A stretch of DNA of 5,830 bases from Actinomycetes bacterium (GTDB lineage: Bacteria; Actinomycetota; Actinomycetes; Propionibacteriales; Propionibacteriaceae): NCBI GenBank assembly GCA_029778515.1, contig JAKOQD010000258.1, positions 1 through 5,830 of the forward strand, read 5' to 3'. Within the stretch, counting starts at the first letter, position 1. Each line of letters begins with the position of its first letter. The position numbers and the translations under genes are program-made. The notes below the pieces were generated by a model, which was not told the DNA's origin, searched no databases, and saw only the letters and a program-made list of their open reading frames with translations. This document shows, one piece after another, positions 1 through 5,650 of the stretch.

Positions 1-1746
1 ACCCTCTGGGATGAATGCGCCGCGGCCAGGCTGCCGCGCATCATCGCCTTGACCAAGCTGGACGCGGGCCACGCCGACTTCGACTCCTCCGTTGCCGAAG
101 CCCAGGACAAGTTCGGCGAGGGCGTCCTGCCCACCCACGTGCCCACGCTGAGCGCGCCGGGCGTGGTCGCCGGCAACATCGGCCTGCTCAGCCTCGAGGA
201 GCATGATTACTCCGGCGGCGAGGTGGTCAACCGCAAGCTCACCGCCGACGACTCGCACGTCGAGACCTACCGCGGGCCGCTGATCGAGGCGATCATCCAG
301 GAGGCCGAGGACGACACCCTGATGGACCGCTACCTCAGCGGCGAGGAGCTCGACACCGACTACCTGCTGGACGACCTGCGCAAGGCCGTCGCCACCGCCA
401 ACCTGTACCCGGTGGTGCCGGTGGCGTCCAACACCGGCGTCGGTGTGGAGGAGCTGCTGCGGCTGATCGAGCACGGCTTCCCGACCCCGTCCCTGCACCC
501 GAACCCGGACGCGACCACCCCGTCCGGCGACCCGCTGCCGAACCCGGCCACGGATCCGTCCGCGCCGCTGGTGGCGCAGGTGATCCGCACCACGACCGAC
601 CCCTTCGCCGGCCGGCTTTCGATGGTGCGCATCTTCTCCGGCACGCTCACCACCGAAAGCGTCGTGCACGTCTCCGGTCACCGGACGAAGCCAGACAACG
701 CCCATCCCGACCACGACAACGACGAGCGCGTGGGCATGATCCAGGCCGCGGTGGGCACCGAGTTGAAGCCCCGTCCGTCCGCGATGGCCGGCGAGATCGT
801 GATGGTGCCCAAGCTGACCACCGCGGAGACCGGCGACACCCTTTCGGCGAAGGACCGGCCGGCTTTGGTCGTGCCGTGGAACCTGCCCGAGCCGCTGCTG
901 CCGCTGGCGATTCGCGCGGCCACCCGCAATGACGAGGACAAGCTCGCCGGCGCGCTGCAGCGGCTGGCGGTCGAGGACACCACCGTCCGGCTGGATCGCG
1001 GCGGCAGCGACCAGTTGGTGCTGTGGACCACCGGTCAGGCGCACGCCGACCTGCTGACCGCCCGGCTGGTCGACCGCTACGGCGTGAAGGTCGAGCAGGA
1101 GGAGCTGAAGATCCCGCTGCGCGAGACCTTCGTGGCGAAGGCCACCGCGCTCGGACGCCACGTCAAGCAGTCCGGCGGCCACGGCCAGTACGCGGTTTGC
1201 AACATCGAGGTGGAGCCGCTGCCCCGCGGCGCCGGCTTCGAGTTCGTGGACAAGGTCGTCGGCGGTGCGGTGCCCCGGCAGTTCATCCCATCCGTGGAGA
1301 AGGGCATTCGCAACCAGCTCGACAAGGGTGTCTTCAGCGGCTACCCGATGGTCGACGTTCGGGTGACCCTGTTCGATGGCAAGGCGCACTCGGTGGACTC
1401 CTCCGACATGGCCTTCCAGATGGCCGGGTCACTGGCCATCAAGGAGGCCGCGACCCCGAAGTCCGTGGCGCTGCTGGAGCCGCTCGACCTGGTCACGGTG
1501 ACCGTCGGCGAGGAGTACCTCGGCGCCGCGATGACCGACCTGACCGGACGCCGCGGGCAACTGCTCGGCTCGGACTCGGAGAACCACAAGGCGATCATCC
1601 GCGCGCTGGTGCCCCAGACCGAGCTGGCCCGCTACGCCATCGACCTGCGCGGTATCGCCCATGGCTCCGGCACGTTCACCCGCGAGTTCCATGGCTACGA
1701 ACTGCTGCCGGCCAACCTCATGGAGAAGTACACCAAGGCGAACTGA
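1..1746 (+). CDS. Elongation factor G-like protein (EF-G2 type), 5'-truncated by window edge
   Basis: The frame is open from base 1, so 581 C-terminal residues are visible. The start and the G1-G3 GTP-binding motifs lie upstream. Canonical EF-G is a ribosomal translocase GTPase of about 700 residues. Visible here, in partial-protein numbering: a G4-like TKLD at 18-21, where canonical EF-G has NKxD; a possible G5 (SNTG) near 143; the domain II signature TDPFAG around 199; a domain III-like region about 280-360; domain IV with QSGGHGQY at 390-397 and the loop HSVDSSD at 463-469; then domain V to the end. Domain III lacks the usual GMGELHLE stretch and has TGQAHADLL instead. These departures fit the actinobacterial EF-G2/FusA2 paralogue rather than housekeeping fusA. 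From memory, the mycobacterial paralogue has been reported to lack ribosome-stimulated GTPase activity, so the role is uncertain. No ribosomal-protein genes flank it, unlike fusA in the str operon. Confidence 0.93.
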   Translation, partial: TLWDECAAARLPRIIALTKLDAGHADFDSSVAEAQDKFGEGVLPTHVPTLSAPGVVAGNIGLLSLEEHDYSGGEVVNRKLTADDSHVETYRGPLIEAIIQEAEDDTLMDRYLSGEELDTDYLLDDLRKAVATANLYPVVPVASNTGVGVEELLRLIEHGFPTPSLHPNPDATTPSGDPLPNPATDPSAPLVAQVIRTTTDPFAGRLSMVRIFSGTLTTESVVHVSGHRTKPDNAHPDHDNDERVGMIQAAVGTELKPRPSAMAGEIVMVPKLTTAETGDTLSAKDRPALVVPWNLPEPLLPLAIRAATRNDEDKLAGALQRLAVEDTTVRLDRGGSDQLVLWTTGQAHADLLTARLVDRYGVKVEQEELKIPLRETFVAKATALGRHVKQSGGHGQYAVCNIEVEPLPRGAGFEFVDKVVGGAVPRQFIPSVEKGIRNQLDKGVFSGYPMVDVRVTLFDGKAHSVDSSDMAFQMAGSLAIKEAATPKSVALLEPLDLVTVTVGEEYLGAAMTDLTGRRGQLLGSDSENHKAIIRALVPQTELARYAIDLRGIAHGSGTFTREFHGYELLPANLMEKYTKAN

Positions 1747-1751
1747 CCGAA

Positions 1752-1766
1752 GACCCGTTGCGGGTC
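1752..1766. terminator. Short hairpin at the convergent EF-G / marC junction
   Basis: GACCCG (1752-1757) and CGGGTC (1761-1766) form a perfect 6-bp stem with a 3-base loop. It sits between the EF-G stop codon (1744-1746) and the stop codon of the convergent MarC-family gene (1765-1767), overlapping the latter by two bases. There is no T-run on either side. It could act as a weak or factor-assisted bidirectional terminator, but the stem is short and this is only a candidate. Confidence 0.35.
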
Positions 1767-2379
1767 AGTGCACGTCGATGAAGCCGAAGACGCCGTCCGC
1801 GACCATCTGGACGGCAATTGCGCTCAGCAGCAAACCGGCGATCCGGGACGCGAGCACGGTGCCCGACTCCCGCAGCACTGAGCGGATCAGTCCGGCGTAG
1901 CGCAGGAACACCCAGACCAGCGCCATCACCACGACCAGGGCGGCTGCCACAGTCAGGTAGCCGCCCAGGTAGGGCGCGCGCTGCACCGCCAGCATCGTGG
2001 CGACGATCGCGCCCGGGCCGGCCATCAACGGCGTCCCCAGGGGCACGATCGCCACGTTCACCCCGGCGTGGCTGACCGGGTCCTCGGTGCGTCCCATCAG
2101 CAGGTCGAGGGCGACCAGCAGGAGCAGCAGCCCACCGGACACCTGCATGGCCGGCACTGAGACCTGCAGGTAGTCGAGGATCTGCCGGCCGAACAGCGCG
2201 AAGCCGGCGATCACGCCGAAGGCGACCGCCGAAGCCCGGTTGGCCGCGCGGCGGCGCAGCTTCTCGTCAAGGGAGTTGGTGAGACCGAGGAACACCGGCA
2301 GCAGACCGGGCGGATCGACGATGACGAAGAGGGTTACCGCGGTGGAGATGAAGAGGTTCGGATCGAAGAACTGGCCCAC
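1765..2379 (-). CDS. MarC/UPF0056-family integral membrane protein
   Basis: The 204-residue protein has about six hydrophobic segments and both family landmarks. The first-helix motif is VDPPGLLPVFLGLT (21-34; family pattern DPxGxxPxFL), and the re-entrant-like motif is PLGTPLMAGPGAI (113-125). Length is typical of the family. MarC proteins sit in the inner membrane. They were named after the E. coli multiple-antibiotic-resistance locus, but a resistance role is not established and the substrate is unknown. The start is GTG at 2379-2377. An in-frame TAG at 2391-2389 lies four codons upstream with no other start codon between, so GTG is the first possible start. No convincing Shine-Dalgarno site precedes it. 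It lies 17 bp downstream of yccF on the same strand, so cotranscription and coupled translation are likely. Confidence 0.9.
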   Translation of the reverse strand: MGQFFDPNLFISTAVTLFVIVDPPGLLPVFLGLTNSLDEKLRRRAANRASAVAFGVIAGFALFGRQILDYLQVSVPAMQVSGGLLLLLVALDLLMGRTEDPVSHAGVNVAIVPLGTPLMAGPGAIVATMLAVQRAPYLGGYLTVAAALVVVMALVWVFLRYAGLIRSVLRESGTVLASRIAGLLLSAIAVQMVADGVFGFIDVH

Positions 2380-2396
2380 CGGCCCAGCCTATGGCC

Positions 2397-2807
2397 TCAC
2401 AGGCTGTGCAGCGGACGGGCGCCCGGCGGCATGGTGCGAGCGTCCACGATCTCCTTGCCGAACGGGAAGCAGGTCACCGGGATCATCTTCAGGTTCGCGA
2501 TCGCCAACGGAATACCGATGATCGTCACCGCCTGCGCGACCGCGGTGGTCACATGGCCGATCGCCAGCCAGAGACCGCCGATCAGGAACCAGATCACATT
2601 GCCGATGCCCGAGCCGATGCCTGCGCTCGGCTTGGCGATCACCGCGCGTCCGAACGGCCACAGCGCGTAGCCGGCCATCCGGAAGGACGCGATCCCGAAG
2701 GGGATGGTCACGATCAGAATGCAGGCCAGGATGCCCGCGAAGAAGTAGCCGACAGCCAACCAGAAGCCGCCGAACAAGAGCCAGATGAGGTTCAGAATCG
2801 TTCGCAC
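2397..2807 (-). CDS. yccF: YccF-family (DUF307) inner membrane protein
   Basis: This 136-residue membrane protein consists of two copies of one domain. NLIWLLFGGFWLAVG (6-20) matches NVIWFLIGGLWLAIG (70-84), and IPFGIASFRMAGYALWPFGR (35-54) matches IPLAIANLKMIPVTCFPFGK (99-118), both 64 residues apart. This duplicated architecture is characteristic of the YccF family, whose biochemical function is unknown. Length matches the family. The start is GTG at 2807-2805. An in-frame TGA at 2813-2811 lies two codons upstream, and the N-terminus MRTILNLIWL is typical, so the start is secure despite a weak ribosome-binding site. It is the first gene of a likely two-gene minus-strand unit with the MarC-family gene. 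No good promoter was found in the 86-bp divergent gap. Confidence 0.9.
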   Translation of the reverse strand: MRTILNLIWLLFGGFWLAVGYFFAGILACILIVTIPFGIASFRMAGYALWPFGRAVIAKPSAGIGSGIGNVIWFLIGGLWLAIGHVTTAVAQAVTIIGIPLAIANLKMIPVTCFPFGKEIVDARTMPPGARPLHSL

Positions 2808-2893
2808 GGTTCAATGAAAGCGGGCTCGCGTCCATTTCCGGAGGGGGCTGCACCCTGATCTCACCCTTAAGACTGACCGCTAAAGTGACGCCC
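2808..2893. other. Divergent intergenic region between yccF and trmB
   Basis: These 86 bp separate the yccF start (minus strand) from the trmB start (plus strand) and must hold the promoters of both transcription units unless either is read through from further away. The only recognisable element is a plus-strand TAAAGT at 2881-2886. No minus-strand TAnnnT box at a sensible distance from the yccF start was seen, and no clear operator palindrome. Confidence 0.6.
2881..2886 (+). promoter_or_regulatory. Candidate -10 box for trmB (possibly leaderless)
   Basis: TAAAGT fits the actinobacterial TAnnnT -10 pattern. Its last base lies 7 nt before the A of the ATG at 2894, which is where transcription would be expected to begin. 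The mRNA would then start at or next to the initiation codon. There is no Shine-Dalgarno sequence before this ATG, which is consistent with leaderless initiation. No good -35 hexamer is present about 17 bp upstream. The assignment rests on spacing and one hexamer only. Confidence 0.4.
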
Positions 2894-3613
2894 ATGCCTG
2901 CCGCCGAACGGATCCACCGCGATGTGGTCTCGTACGTGCGGCGCAGCGCTCGGATGAACGAGTCGCAGCAGCGGGCCTGGGACGCCCACCACGACGCCTG
3001 GGTGGTGCCGCTATCCACCGGCGCCCGCAGCACTTCGGTGGCGGCGGACGCCAGCGTCGACTGGGCGCGGGTGTTCGGACGCGAGGCCCGGCTCTGCGTG
3101 GAGATCGGCTCGGGAACCGGCCACGCGATCACCGCGCTCGCTGAAGCGATGCCGGACGCGAACCTGGTGGCATTCGAGGTGTTCGCGCCCGCGGTCGCGT
3201 CCACGCTGGGACGGCTGGCTCGCCACGGTGTGACCAATGTCCGCGTGGTGCTGGCCGACGGTGCCCAGGCTTTGGCCACGGTGTTCGCCTCGGCTTCGAT
3301 CAGCGAACTGTGGACGTTCTTCCCTGACCCGTGGCACAAGGCCCGGCACCACAAGCGCCGGCTGGTCAGTCCGGAGTTCGCCGAGGTGGTCGCGTCCCGG
3401 CTGACCGCGGACGGGGCCTGGCGGCTGGCCACCGACTGGGCCGACTATGCCGAGGCAATGCGTGAAGTGCTGGACGCCGCCCCCGGGCTGGCCAACTGCT
3501 GCGACGGCTGGGCGCCACGCTATGAATTACGTCCTACAACGAAGTACGAACAGCGTGGGTTGGACGCCGGCCGGCGGATCTATGACCTCGCCTACCGTCG
3601 GGCTGGCGTATGA
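2894..3613 (+). CDS. trmB: tRNA (guanine-N7-)-methyltransferase
   Basis: TrmB transfers a methyl group from S-adenosylmethionine to N7 of guanine 46 in the tRNA variable loop. The 239-residue Rossmann-fold enzyme shows the SAM-binding motif EIGSGTG (70-76), the acidic FE pair at the end of strand 2 (94-95), the family signature FPDPWHKARHHKRRL (143-157) with its substrate-contacting Asp, and the C-terminal TKYEQRG (216-222, family TxxExRG). The N-terminal VRRSARM segment (15-21) is also family-like. ATG at 2894 is preferred. An in-frame GTG at 2885 would add three residues but overlaps the candidate -10 box. The stop overlaps the truA start by 4 bp (ATGA), implying translational coupling. A TTA leucine codon (3527-3529) sits in a short stretch of AT-rich codons just before the C-terminal motif. 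Confidence 0.95.
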   Translation: MPAAERIHRDVVSYVRRSARMNESQQRAWDAHHDAWVVPLSTGARSTSVAADASVDWARVFGREARLCVEIGSGTGHAITALAEAMPDANLVAFEVFAPAVASTLGRLARHGVTNVRVVLADGAQALATVFASASISELWTFFPDPWHKARHHKRRLVSPEFAEVVASRLTADGAWRLATDWADYAEAMREVLDAAPGLANCCDGWAPRYELRPTTKYEQRGLDAGRRIYDLAYRRAGV

Positions 3614-4431
3614 CCCGGTATCGGCTCGACCTCGGCTACGACGGCGCGGCCTTCCACGGCTGGGCCGGCCAGACCGGTTTGCGCACGGTCCAGGGCGAGC
3701 TGGAGACCTGGATCGGCCGGGTGCTGCGGTTACCGGCTCCCCCGGTGTTGACCTGCGCCGGACGCACCGACGCCGGCGTGCACGCTCGTGGCCAGGTGGC
3801 GCACCTCGATCTGGACCTGCCCGAACCCGAACTGGTTGCGGCCACCCTGGCCAGACGATTGCGCCGGGCACTGCCCGAGGATGTCGCGGTCTATCGCGTC
3901 CGCCTGGCTCCGGAGGGGTTCGACGCGCGGTTCTCGGCGATCTGGCGACGGTACGCCTATCGGTTGAGTGACATTGGGCCGCTGGATCCGCTGCTGCGGG
4001 GCACCACCGCGGCGGTGCGGGCAGAACTCGACCTCACGCTGATCAACGCGGGCGCCCAGCAACTGCTCGGGCTGCATGACTTCGCGGCTTTCTGCCGGGC
4101 CCGGGAGGGCGCGACGACCGTCCGCGAACTGCAATGGCTGGAGGGCGTGCGCTTGGCGGACGGCCGGATCGAGATCGGCGTCCGCGCGGACGCGTTCTGC
4201 CACTCGATGGTGCGCTCGCTGGTTGGTGCGCTGGTAGAGGTGGGCAGCGGCCGTCGCGACCTGTCCTGGCTGAGCGGCCTGCTGCACAGCCCGAACCGAG
4301 TCGGCGACATCCCGGTGATGCCGGCCGCGGGGCTGGTGCTCGAAGAGGTCGGCTACCCGCCCGATGACCAGCTGGCTGCCCGCGCTCAGGCCGCGCGCGC
4401 CGTCCGTACCTTGGGAGAGGAATGCCCATGA
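3610..4431 (+). CDS. truA: tRNA pseudouridine(38-40) synthase
   Basis: TruA isomerises uridines 38, 39 and 40 in the anticodon stem-loop to pseudouridine. The 273-residue length is normal. The catalytic motif GRTDAGVHA (51-59) carries the nucleophilic Asp54. Other family blocks are LGYDGAAFHGW (8-18), FDARFSAIWRRYAYR (104-118), GLHDFAAFCR (154-163), FCHSMVRSLVGALVEVG (196-212) and PAAGLVLEEVGYP (238-250). The start ATG overlaps the trmB stop in ATGA and has no Shine-Dalgarno sequence of its own, so re-initiation after trmB is likely. The 3' end overlaps the next gene in a second ATGA. In many actinobacteria truA follows rplQ in the ribosomal-protein operon, whereas here it is embedded between two methyltransferase genes. 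One TTA leucine codon lies at 3730-3732. Confidence 0.96.
   Translation: MTRYRLDLGYDGAAFHGWAGQTGLRTVQGELETWIGRVLRLPAPPVLTCAGRTDAGVHARGQVAHLDLDLPEPELVAATLARRLRRALPEDVAVYRVRLAPEGFDARFSAIWRRYAYRLSDIGPLDPLLRGTTAAVRAELDLTLINAGAQQLLGLHDFAAFCRAREGATTVRELQWLEGVRLADGRIEIGVRADAFCHSMVRSLVGALVEVGSGRRDLSWLSGLLHSPNRVGDIPVMPAAGLVLEEVGYPPDDQLAARAQAARAVRTLGEECP
4413..4420 (+). promoter_or_regulatory. Ribosome-binding site that fixes the start of the RsmC-like gene
   Basis: GGGAGAGG lies inside the 3' end of truA, 7 nt before ATG 4428 but only 1 nt before the alternative in-frame ATG 4422. Normal spacing therefore selects 4428, which also forms the ATGA overlap with the truA stop. Confidence 0.75.
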
Positions 4432-5027
4432 GCCACTACTTCCACACCCCGGACGGCCCCGCGAACTTCCGCGAAGTACAACTGCGCTTCTGGGACACCG
4501 ACTGGGCCTTCACCACCGCGGCCGGAGTCTTCTCCGCGGACGGCCTCGACCTCGGCACGGCCGTGCTGCTACGCGAGTCGACCCCGCCGGCGCATGCCAG
4601 ACGACTGCTCGACCTCGGCTGCGGCTACGGCGTGATTGCGGTCGGGCTCGCGTCCGCCTGCCCGGACGCGGTGGTGGACGCGGTCGATACCAACGAGCGC
4701 GCGCTGGAACTGTGCGCCACCAATGCCGGCCGCGCCGGGGTTGCCGACCGGGTGCGGCCGATGCTGCCCGAACAGGCCGATCCGGACGCGCGCTACGACG
4801 AGATCTGGTCGAATCCACCGATCCGCATCGGTAAGGCCGCACTGCACGAGTTGCTGCTCACCTGGCTGCCCCGATTGGCGCCCGGCGGCGTCGCCCGGCT
4901 CGTGGTGGGTCGCAACCTCGGCGCCGACTCGTTGCAGGCGTGGCTGAACACCCAGGGCTACCGCTGCGAACGCCGGGCCAGCGCCAAGGGATTCCGGGTG
5001 TTTTCAGTGGTCATTGAAACTCAGTGA
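4428..5027 (+). CDS. RsmC-like class I SAM-dependent methyltransferase (probable rRNA guanine-N2 methylase)
   Basis: This 199-residue single-domain methyltransferase belongs to the MTS/RsmC small-domain family. It has GVFS (33-36), SAM motif I DLGCGYGVIAV (62-72), an acidic D-x-N segment after strand 2 (VDTNERA, 87-93), and the catalytic NPPIRIGK (129-136). NPPI-type motifs mark enzymes that methylate exocyclic amino groups. E. coli RsmC makes m2G1207 in 16S rRNA and carries an extra N-terminal pseudo-methyltransferase domain. That domain is absent here, as in the short archaeal and Gram-positive relatives, so the exact target is inferred. The start is ATG 4428, chosen by the GGGAGAGG site 7 nt upstream, rather than ATG 4422. 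It overlaps truA by 4 bp and ends the trmB-truA unit. No terminator was seen after it. Confidence 0.88.
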   Translation: MSHYFHTPDGPANFREVQLRFWDTDWAFTTAAGVFSADGLDLGTAVLLRESTPPAHARRLLDLGCGYGVIAVGLASACPDAVVDAVDTNERALELCATNAGRAGVADRVRPMLPEQADPDARYDEIWSNPPIRIGKAALHELLLTWLPRLAPGGVARLVVGRNLGADSLQAWLNTQGYRCERRASAKGFRVFSVVIETQ

Positions 5028-5054
5028 GACTCCCGCAGACCGGGGGCTGGGGCC

Positions 5055-5060
5055 TAAGCT
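5055..5060 (+). promoter_or_regulatory. Candidate -10 box for the hendecad-repeat gene
   Basis: TAAGCT matches TAnnnT and would place the transcription start near 5067, giving a leader of about 30 nt with the Shine-Dalgarno GAGG at 5088-5091. No good -35 box is found. A tandem hexamer, TGATCG twice (5060-5071), covers the expected start point. Its meaning is unknown. Confidence 0.45.
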
Positions 5061-5097
5061 GATCGTGATCGTTCCATCGCACAGAATGAGGATCCCG

Positions 5098-5424
5098 ATG
5101 ACCGAAGAGAACATCACGCCCGAGCCCGAGGGCGGCTTCTTCAGCGACCTGCTCGACAAGGCCAAGGACTTCGGCGAGAAGGCCAAGGACTTCGCCGAGG
5201 ACGCCTTCGATGCGGCCAAGGACTTCACCGAGGACGCGGTCGAGGCAGTGAAGGACTTCGCCGAAGACCTCCCCGAGAACGCCAAGAAGCTCGCCGACGA
5301 CACCACCGCGGCCGTGAAGGACTTCGCCGAAGACCTCCCCGAGAACGCCAAGAAGCTCGCCGACGAGGCCAAGTCAGCCGTTTCACACCTGGTTGACGAC
5401 AAGCCGGCCGATCCGCAGGCCTGA
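5098..5424 (+). CDS. Small, highly acidic protein of 11-residue amphipathic repeats (LEA/apolipoprotein-like), function unknown
   Basis: I do not recognise a named family. The 108-residue product has a 20-residue head (MTEENITPEPEGGFFSDLLD), then 11-residue repeats: a partial KAKDFGE, KAKDFAEDAFD, AAKDFTEDAVE, AVKDFAEDLPE, NAKKLADDTTA, AVKDFAEDLPE, NAKKLADEAKS, and a degenerate AVSHLVDDKPA. The middle four form two 22-mers. Hydrophobic residues recur at positions 2, 5, 6 and often 9, giving one greasy face on a charged helix, as in LEA group 3, apolipoprotein and synuclein repeats. Proline recurs at position 10 in three units. By count there are 31 Asp/Glu, 13 Lys, and no Arg, Cys, Trp or Tyr. 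There is no signal peptide or membrane span, so a cytoplasmic location is likely. The start is ATG 5098, with GAGG 6 nt upstream; in-frame ATG 5086 overlaps that site. A stress-protectant, chaperone-like or membrane-surface role is speculation. Confidence 0.85.
   Translation: MTEENITPEPEGGFFSDLLDKAKDFGEKAKDFAEDAFDAAKDFTEDAVEAVKDFAEDLPENAKKLADDTTAAVKDFAEDLPENAKKLADEAKSAVSHLVDDKPADPQA
5158..5376 (+). repeat. In-frame tandem 33-bp repeat array within the small acidic gene
   Basis: A 21-bp partial unit (5158-5178) is followed by six 33-bp units beginning at 5179, 5212, 5245, 5278, 5311 and 5344, each coding 11 residues. Units 3-4 and 5-6 form two 66-bp super-units sharing a perfect 53-bp identity (5248-5300 and 5314-5366). 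A seventh, degenerate unit (5377-5409) is recognisable only in the protein. The array is coding and has no spacers, so it is not a CRISPR. Confidence 0.9.
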
Positions 5425-5436
5425 TCTTCCAACTGC

Positions 5437-5476
5437 AAACAGTGGGACGCCCACCCGGGCGTCCCACTGTTTTTTT
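5437..5476 (+). terminator. Strong intrinsic terminator
   Basis: A perfect 16-bp inverted repeat (5437-5452 with 5457-5472, core CAGTGGGACGCC/GGCGTCCCACTG) closes a 4-base loop ACCC and runs into seven T residues (5470-5476). It starts 12 bp after the stop codon of the small acidic gene. The polarity of the T-run makes it a plus-strand terminator. It insulates the downstream riboswitch unit from read-through. Confidence 0.95.
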
Positions 5477-5502
5477 GGGTGGGCGGACGCGTCCGGATGC
5501 CT

Positions 5503-5508
5503 TAGGCT
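5503..5508 (+). promoter_or_regulatory. Candidate -10 box for the cobalamin riboswitch transcript
   Basis: TAGGCT is a good actinobacterial -10 sequence and would start transcription near 5515, just before the first riboswitch elements. No convincing -35 hexamer exists, and the spacer region is occupied by a 12-bp palindrome (5484-5495). Confidence 0.55.
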
Positions 5509-5516
5509 GATCCCAC

Positions 5517-5650
5517 CTGAACCTTTGCAGGGGAAGCCGGTGAGAGTCCGGCACTGACCCGCAACCGTAACGGCGAGTAGATCGCCCAAGTCGGAATGCC
5601 TGCACAAGTTCTGGCTCAACACACCCGTCGAGGCATGCGGGGAGCCGGAC
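5517..5650 (+). promoter_or_regulatory. Cobalamin (adenosylcobalamin-type) riboswitch
   Basis: The aptamer core is clear. GGGGAA (5530-5535) is followed by a hairpin, GCCGG (5536-5540) with CCGGC (5548-5552), and then the conserved CACTGACCCGCAACCGTAA (5552-5570). Next come a small hairpin, GGCGA (5572-5576) with TCGCC (5582-5586), and the B12 box AGTCGGAATGCCTGC (5589-5603). TGCAGG (5526-5531) pairs with CCTGCA (5599-5604) to close the core. CTGGCTC (5611-5617) pairs with GAGCCGG (5642-5648) in a following hairpin. The outer limits are approximate. No terminator hairpin with a T-run occurs before the start codon, so control is probably at translation. High cobalamin would be expected to turn the downstream gene off. 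Confidence 0.95.

Noticed and set aside
1023..1781. Plus-strand open frame of 252 codons inside the EF-G gene
   Set aside because: It is an Arg/Gly/Pro-rich off-frame shadow of EF-G domains III-V with no family motif.
2385..2406. Inverted repeat CAGCCT ... AGGCTG at the yccF/marC junction
   Set aside because: The stem is six base pairs with a 10-base loop, overlaps the end of yccF and has no T-run. It is within chance expectation for this composition.
2389..3432. Long minus-strand open frame of 347 codons
   Set aside because: It runs antisense through most of trmB and then out of frame through yccF, both of which have clear family motifs. Its translation is low-complexity Ser/Arg/Ala typical of high-GC shadow frames.
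3730..4287. Minus-strand open frame of 185 codons within truA
   Set aside because: truA has full catalytic and C-terminal family motifs across this region, so the reverse frame is a shadow.
5028..5054. Possible terminator after the RsmC-like gene
   Set aside because: GC-rich bases here do not form a convincing stem and there is no T-run.
5014..5097. N-terminal extension of the acidic repeat protein from TTG 5014
   Set aside because: It would overlap the RsmC-like stop and read through the candidate -10 box, and it has no ribosome-binding site. ATG 5098 has one at good spacing.
5158..5376. Regular repeats that could suggest a CRISPR or non-coding satellite
   Set aside because: The 33-bp period is in frame, there are no unique spacers, and the translation is a coherent amphipathic repeat protein.
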